Below, piece after piece: positions 58,468-64,000 of a stretch of DNA of 64,000 nt. The first letter of the stretch is position 1; each line of letters opens with the position of its first letter. The position numbers were made by a program, and so were the translations under genes. The notes below the pieces were generated by a model. The model ran no database searches and was not told the DNA's origin. It saw nothing but the letters and a program-made list of their open reading frames with translations. This DNA is from Hippophae tibetana. Its lineage: Eukaryota; Streptophyta; Magnoliopsida; Rosales; Elaeagnaceae. The stretch covers positions 13,348,001-13,412,000 of the forward strand of contig CM072803.1 of assembly GCA_037013495.1 (NCBI GenBank), written 5' to 3'.

Positions 58468-60084
58468 TGTTTGTGTTCATCTCTTTGGCACTACTTTTAT
58501 CTCTTTCTCTCTCTTTCTAGGACAATTTTGCATATGTTACTGTTCATCTTGCTTACTACAAGTAAAATGAAATTAATAAGGACTTTGTTATTTTTTGAGT
58601 GGATTGTAATTGACATGTGTTTATATTGAGTGTATGTATGATTCATTTGTTTAGATTTAAAATGCTCTATTATATATGATATGCCATAACTTTGTGAATT
58701 TGAATGGTTATTTTGAGAAGTTTTTGTGGATTTCATGCTTTTATAATTATTAATGTCTCTAACATGCTCTAGAATCCACTTTAGTGTCGGTTGAGGCAAA
58801 ATCGTAGCTACTTAGATTGAGAAAGGATTTAGGCCTTCCTTAAACATTTGAAATTTTCAAGCCAATATTGATATCTTGTCCTTAATTACCCCTTTTGATT
58901 CATTATGTTATTTCTTCATTTATTTGCATCTATATACTTGCTTAGCCCCAACTGATAAATATCACTTACCTTTAACACCTTTACATGAGTTTTATATTGT
59001 TATTTGTTGAATTTTGAGAATGTCTATTTTACTTTCTTGGTTTAAACATTTTGAAAAAAAGAAGGAAAAATGAGGGTGTCAGTGAACAAAAATTGAGAAG
59101 TGAAGGGAAAAAGAACTTAAGTTTAAGGGCATAAAGGAAAATGAAAAGTTACTTTTTTAGTTATAGATCTATTTAGCTGGAGAGGATGAATAGATAATCA
59201 CCAAAACTATGATAAATTAAGATTTTCGTAAATGACTAGACATGTAATCGCGTATAAATAAAATAAAGCGAAAATAAATAAAGATTGACACACAATATTT
59301 TTAGATGGAAATAAATTAGGTCACACCAATGACCAAAGAGAAAAACCAAAAGTTCACCATACCACCTAACTATCCACTATAAAAAATAAGATCCAATTAT
59401 AAGGCTAGGTCTTATACTACCTACTAAAATAAAGCCTCTAAGAAATCTTCTTACAAGCCACTGTTTTCACCATAGCCTCTACAAGAAAGATGCTCGGATC
59501 TAGAACAACATTCTGACAACTTGAGTCACACAAGCAATCGAACCCATTCTACCAATACCTGATACATTAGCACAACAACAAAAGTACAAATGTGCATCCT
59601 AGAGCATATTCAATAATGAATAACTCTAAATAGATGATTTAATAAATATAACAGATAAATCAAAATTAACTAGCAAGCCTTGAGAAATTAGTTTAAGCAT
59701 AAGTACAGTAAAGATAGTTTTTTTAAAGACTAATAAACAAACCAAATAATTATGATATGATATACACAAATATTTAATCCAACAATTCAAGAATGAAAAT
59801 AAAAAAGAAGTTATAAGAACATATGATCAAAATATCATAAATCAATTAGGATTATTAATCAATCAAACACAACCACCAATGTTTGATAGATTAACTAAAT
59901 AAAGAAGTCTAAAGAATTATAGTCTTATATGTGCAAAACAAGAGAGTGATTAAGATGAAGAGAATAATGTTCTTGTGTGATTGATTGAATCAATGTGCAA
60001 TCAGTTTTATTTATAAGAAAAATTAAAACTTTTAAACCTATGTAATTGATAAATATATTTTCTATTATAAATAGAATTAGTAAT

Positions 60085-60234
60085 ACTCATTAATCAAGAA
60101 TACTCCTATTTAAAGAAGATTTCATTTTACGTAGACTCATTAATCAAGAAGACTCTTACATAAAGAATATTTTTTTAAAGTAGACTCGTTAATCAAGAAG
60201 ACTCTTATTTGTAGAAGATTTTTTTTAAAGTAGA
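60085..60234. repeat. Three tandem ~50-bp units
   Basis: Units start at 60,085, 60,135 and 60,184, each opening 'actcattaatcaagaa' (third: 'actcgttaatcaagaa') and ending 'gtag'. They differ at a few positions each. Confidence 0.85.
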
Positions 60235-61154
60235 TTTTAGGCTATCTCTTAGGCTAATATTTAGGCTATATCTTATCCAATATTTTAGCATATATCTTAT
60301 TCTATATAAAATCATATATCTTATCTTATATTTTAGCCTAAAATTTAGAACATATTTTAAAAGCCATGAAGAACATTATTGGTAATTTCATAAATTGGCT
60401 CATGTTTAAATAAATATTTTAAGTTGAAAGACCAATTGATTTATTTGTAAGAGGAAATTTATATTAGTAGAGAAAGGGACTAAATGTGGACTTATGAAAT
60501 TTGGTGCTTTTTGAGACTCTGTTTCTAACTACATTGTTCACATGAACTTTTCTTTCTTGCACTTAGAATAAATAAGTTTGACTTTCACACATAAAGCATG
60601 TCTTCAAAAATTTTGTTACATCCTTATATGAATGCATTATGGATTGATTGCCTTAATGATATTTATGTTGAGTGTATTGGTTAATCTCAAAAGACACTCT
60701 ATTTTTTGAATATGCTTGAAACCAAGATTTTTCTGCGAGACCTTGCCTTGCTAGTTCTAGAGGCCCTCTCCACTCAGGTACTTCTTCTATTGGCTCATTG
60801 TTCTCCATTTTTTATTTGTTTGGTGGAGTTCAACACAATGTTTCGTTTAAACTTGACCACTCCTTTGAACAATTTGCTCATAACATTCTCAATCCAAAAC
60901 TATTGCACTACTTTTTTTCCTTTCTATTATTGGATAGTCTTCTCATATTAGTGTTTATGGGGATGATGATGCTCTACAGGGAGACAAAGAGTGCTAAACT
61001 CAATTTATGTCATTTTTCTTTAGTTTTTATTGAGCTTATCCATTTTAATCCTATATGTAGTGTTGTATGATTGTTAAGATTATTTCATATTATTATGCAT
61101 TCTCTCCCTTATATAAGAGTGTTTATTTAAATTTTCATGTCAAAAAGGGAGAGA

Positions 61155-62350
61155 ATTAAGTTTCGGTGCATAACAATGTGTTTCTGCTAGGATTGCCCTC
61201 CATTTTGTGCTTGACTTGCATATACTTAGGGAGAGTGTTGCATGAAGTCAAGAAAAGTTGTGTATTATGCATTTGATTTCCCTATTGATGTTTACCTATA
61301 TAAGAGTAATATGATAGTATATGATTTAACTATATAATATTTTTACATGATACATTCATGGGGTGTGTTTTTTTAGTATGTGTAGGTTATAGTTGTAGAT
61401 TGAAGTTATCGAGCTTCATATGTGCTACGTACATTAGTGTTGAGACCCTTGTGTTTTAGAGTAATAGAGTGGGTGAGTTGTTACATAAAGATGGATGGAG
61501 CACATAAGTTAGATGCACTTGATTTAGGTGTATTTTTTGAATTTGAATATGCATTGATGTTTTATTCATGAAAACAAACATATTTCGATAATCTTTATGA
61601 TCATCTCATGATTAATGTAAGTTTGTACCTACTTGTGCAACGTTTTGACACAAAAACCAAAGAGAGAGAATGTAAGTCCTATTATACTATATATCTAGGT
61701 GTTGGTTCTCGTGTAAAAAACAGAGTATATGTTTATTTTTACTCAGTATTATGTCTTCTCTATGTAAGATTGGTTACTATGGATCAGTAACGTATACACA
61801 CATATAGTTAGGTACACTTTGTATATGAGCATATTTACACACACCATGTGATTGGTTCACGCTCGCTCGTTGATATTGTCACATGTGTTTTTGTTTTGTT
61901 TTGGGTACATGTATTTATGAAAATTACTTGGTAATTTTTAGAATAAAAAAATATGATTTTTTCAGTGCATCGCCACCACTCTCGCCACAATCCTTGGGTA
62001 AGTGGTTGGCAAGGTGGCTGATGAAGTGGCCAATTGAGTGCTATAAATACCCTCTCATTAAATGTTCATTTAATTTAAAAATTCTACCTAAACTCTGCCA
62101 AATTTTTTAATCATTTTGAATTTCATTCACTATGGTGTTACGATATTAGCGATACATTTGGGAAAGTATAAAATAGTGAGATCTACTATCTTTATTAAAA
62201 TGTGAGAATCTCACTGTGAGAATGAGCTAAGTTAAATGTTTTTTGAGTTCTTGTACGTTTTGTTGTGTGCAATGAGAGATAAGTTTTTTTGAGTTTAAGG
62301 GTGGTCCTCAAGATTGTGAGTAGTTACACTTCTTGTTACTGTTCACACCA
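61155..62350 (+). repeat. SIRE-like 3' LTR
   Basis: Pairs with the interrupted 5' LTR. The start is uncertain: after the purine tract at 61,139-61,152 or after a second candidate, 'agggagag', at 61,228-61,235. The TATA box is 'ctataaatac' at 62,041-62,050, just after the point where the 5' copy carries the gypsy LTR. It ends 'tgttcacacca'. The following 'attggttgtgaatgagagct' faintly resembles a PBS region. Confidence 0.65.
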
Positions 62351-64000
62351 AATTGTGTAGTATTGGTTGTGAATGAGAGCTAGGATCATGTGTCAGACCA
62401 AGTTATTGTTGAACAACAAACAAGAGCAGTAATAGGCAGTTCGAACAATGGTCTTAGTTGATAGAGGTAATAGTGATTCTATTTCTTTCAAAGTTGTAAT
62501 ATTATTATTTAATGAATTGTTTACTACTAAGTTGTTTCCTTAAACCACCTGATAACGTTACCAAATAGATACAGTCTATATGTTGATTTATCCTGTTACA
62601 TCTCTTGTTATGCATGATCCATTGTTATGCTAGTAGAATATATGTTTAAAGTGTGTATGTTATAATATACTTAGCTTAAGCTTAAACTCTGATTAGAAAG
62701 TGCTTATTATTTTCCTATTTTGATTATATAATATCTATTATGAAAATTTATGAGTTTTATGATGTTATATTATATGTGCTTATGTTGTATTGTCTGTTTA
62801 AGTATTTTCTTTTCTATTTGTACGAGTTAGGGTTGAGTATTAAGGATTATGTATTTCCTTACCCTAATAGTGTACTGGATCATAGGCTTTGTTAAAAAAG
62901 AGTAGAAAGTAAAGTGATTAAAATAACTAAATTTGATCTAAAATGCATTAGTGTCCATTAATGTAATAATAAAATGACTAAATTATATTTTTTAAAATAA
63001 AAAATCTATTTATCTCAACTTATTGTCTCCTAAAATCTATATGACAGTCACTTATTGGTCAAGAAAAAGTATATCAAATTGTCTTGACCAATCAATAAAT
63101 GTCACATAAATTATCGTTAGATAACAAGTTGATGCAAGTATATCAAATTGTCTTATTTCTTGATAGATAATGGTCGAAAGTGGCTCCGTTGTGGCTTAAA
63201 ATAAAGAATTGTATGAATCTTATTGTCGCGTCTAAAGCTCATGAAGAGCTTCCCTACAACGCGTGAAGGTAACCAAGATCTCCTTGTGAGCATCAAGCAT
63301 ATAGATATAAAATGGGTTATCTTATTTTATCATATAATTTATTTGATGTCTTTAATGAATCTATGAGTTAAATTTGTCTCATCCATTTAAATCTTATTCT
63401 AGTTCATCCATTTAAAGTTATCCTTAGTAGGTTCATAGTTATTATAAATAAGAATGGTTATTATAGATAATTGTGTTTTCATTTTATTTTTTATTTTTTT
63501 GTAATTTTACTAATTATTTAGACTCATTTAAGATAAATAAGATATCTTATTATAATACCATCTCATGAGGATATATACAGATATTCGAAACCGCCGTTAA
63601 AATGCCTATTCTTAAAGGCACCCGATCACCTTATCAGGTGAACAATTGCCTTCCTAATTTGGCCCTCTTTCTCGTTACAAAATCGAAGCACCATGATCGC
63701 TAGATCCAAGATGAGATGTAAAGTAAGATATTTCATCTCATCTTATGTCACATTTAGTAGTTCTAATGGATTCGTAGTACAATATTGACTCATTTCATTT
63801 GAATATCATATCATTTTATTTCATCTCATTTAGATTGTAACCTTAATAGGTCTTAAATTAATCACATGTTCTATTATTTTTCTTATTAAATTTAAATTAT
63901 AAATTATTTCTTATCTCATTTAGGTCAAATAGAGACAAATAAAATATCTTAATTAATACCGTTTTATTATCATCTTATCTCATTAAAAATTAAGTGAGAC
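62351..64000. other. Unassigned AT-rich end of window
   Basis: No gene found. 62,351-62,480 may be retroelement leader. 63,160-63,300 and 63,590-63,710 are less AT-rich, without a coding pattern I recognise. The last 700 bases repeat phrases such as 'catctcattt', 'tctcatttaggt' and 'aaaatatctta' in loose tandem. Confidence 0.4.

Larger units (their letters stand above)
57950..61140. other. Non-coding interior of the SIRE-like element
   Basis: No pol motifs. It holds a 57-bp tandem duplication (58,354-58,467) and a block (about 59,180-60,460) that differs in character and may be a separate insertion: it has a minus-strand TATA-like 'ttataaataaaac' (60,020-60,008), a plus-strand phrase 'gacacacaatattttta' (59,287) common in plant LTR sequence, and a triple tandem repeat. 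No ends could be fixed for that block. Confidence 0.4.
53925..62350 (+). mobile_element. SIRE-like copia element lacking pol
   Basis: Paired LTR pieces (53,925-54,293 plus 55,796-55,911, and about 61,155-62,350) enclose a gag resembling that of SIRE/Maximus copia elements (56,100-57,945). No protease, integrase, RT or RNase H motif is seen between 57,950 and 61,150. Either pol was deleted or this is a naturally non-autonomous derivative. 'tcaaaaagggagag' (61,139-61,152) matches the expected purine tract. The left end of the 5' LTR is truncated. Confidence 0.65.

Noticed and set aside
60085..60234. CRISPR-like array
   Set aside because: These are contiguous 50-bp tandem units without spacers, in a plant retroelement.
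60706..61070. Overlapping open frames as a membrane-protein gene
   Set aside because: The hydrophobic translation is what T-rich DNA gives by chance. There is no start context, no homologue I recognise, and the region lies inside a retroelement.
1..64000. A new intact biological system or gene cluster
   Set aside because: Every recognisable coding region belongs to known mobile elements or to broken copies of known plant genes.

Overview
This is nuclear DNA of a flowering plant, most likely a eudicot, and not an organelle or a microbe. The evidence is very AT-rich sequence, spliced relics of two plant genes (CCB1, needed for cytochrome b6f assembly, and a caffeic-acid-type O-methyltransferase), plant Ty1/copia and Ty3/gypsy (Athila/Tat-type) retrotransposons, a LINE-1 and CACTA transposons. 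I cannot name the species. I found no intact gene: every recognisable coding sequence carries stops, frameshifts or deletions.

Layout. 1-2.2 kb: a decayed gypsy element, then an LTR-like block holding 5S rRNA-derived pieces (2.33-2.61 kb). 4.47-10.53 kb: copia-A, a full-length dead element whose 3' LTR holds an 849-bp CACTA-type MITE. 11.81-16.97 kb: copia-B, a close relative with a truncated 3' LTR. 17.2-18.5 kb: a broken CCB1 gene, followed by one orphan exon-like segment. 19.88-24.96 kb: copia-C, minus strand, with a perfect 5-bp target duplication. 25.2-28.7 kb: minus-strand O-methyltransferase pseudogene (exons 2-4; exon 1 missing) with a hAT-type MITE in an intron. 28.85-34.45 kb: copia-D, split by a 1.78-kb solo LTR with a 5-bp target duplication. 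34.8-38.9 kb: a minus-strand LINE-1 relic. 39-44 kb: AT-rich DNA with a FAR1-like fragment and a Mutator-type foldback MITE. 44.08-53.4 kb: a minus-strand Athila-like gypsy whose integrase is split by a 5.1-kb CACTA element (45,773-50,879, target duplication TGA). 53.9-62.35 kb: a copia-type element with a SIRE-like gag but no visible pol, whose 5' LTR is split by another copy of the same gypsy LTR. The last 1.6 kb shows nothing I can assign.

The window is best read as a nested record of insertions. Several events can be ordered from the sequence alone because an empty site, a target duplication or a paired LTR lies inside the window. No new biological system was found. The most unusual signals are the 5S rRNA pieces inside a putative LTR, the in-window empty sites, PPT-LTR-PBS junctions that suggest tandem elements, and a repeatedly inserted gypsy LTR with a bZIP-like palindrome near its TATA box.
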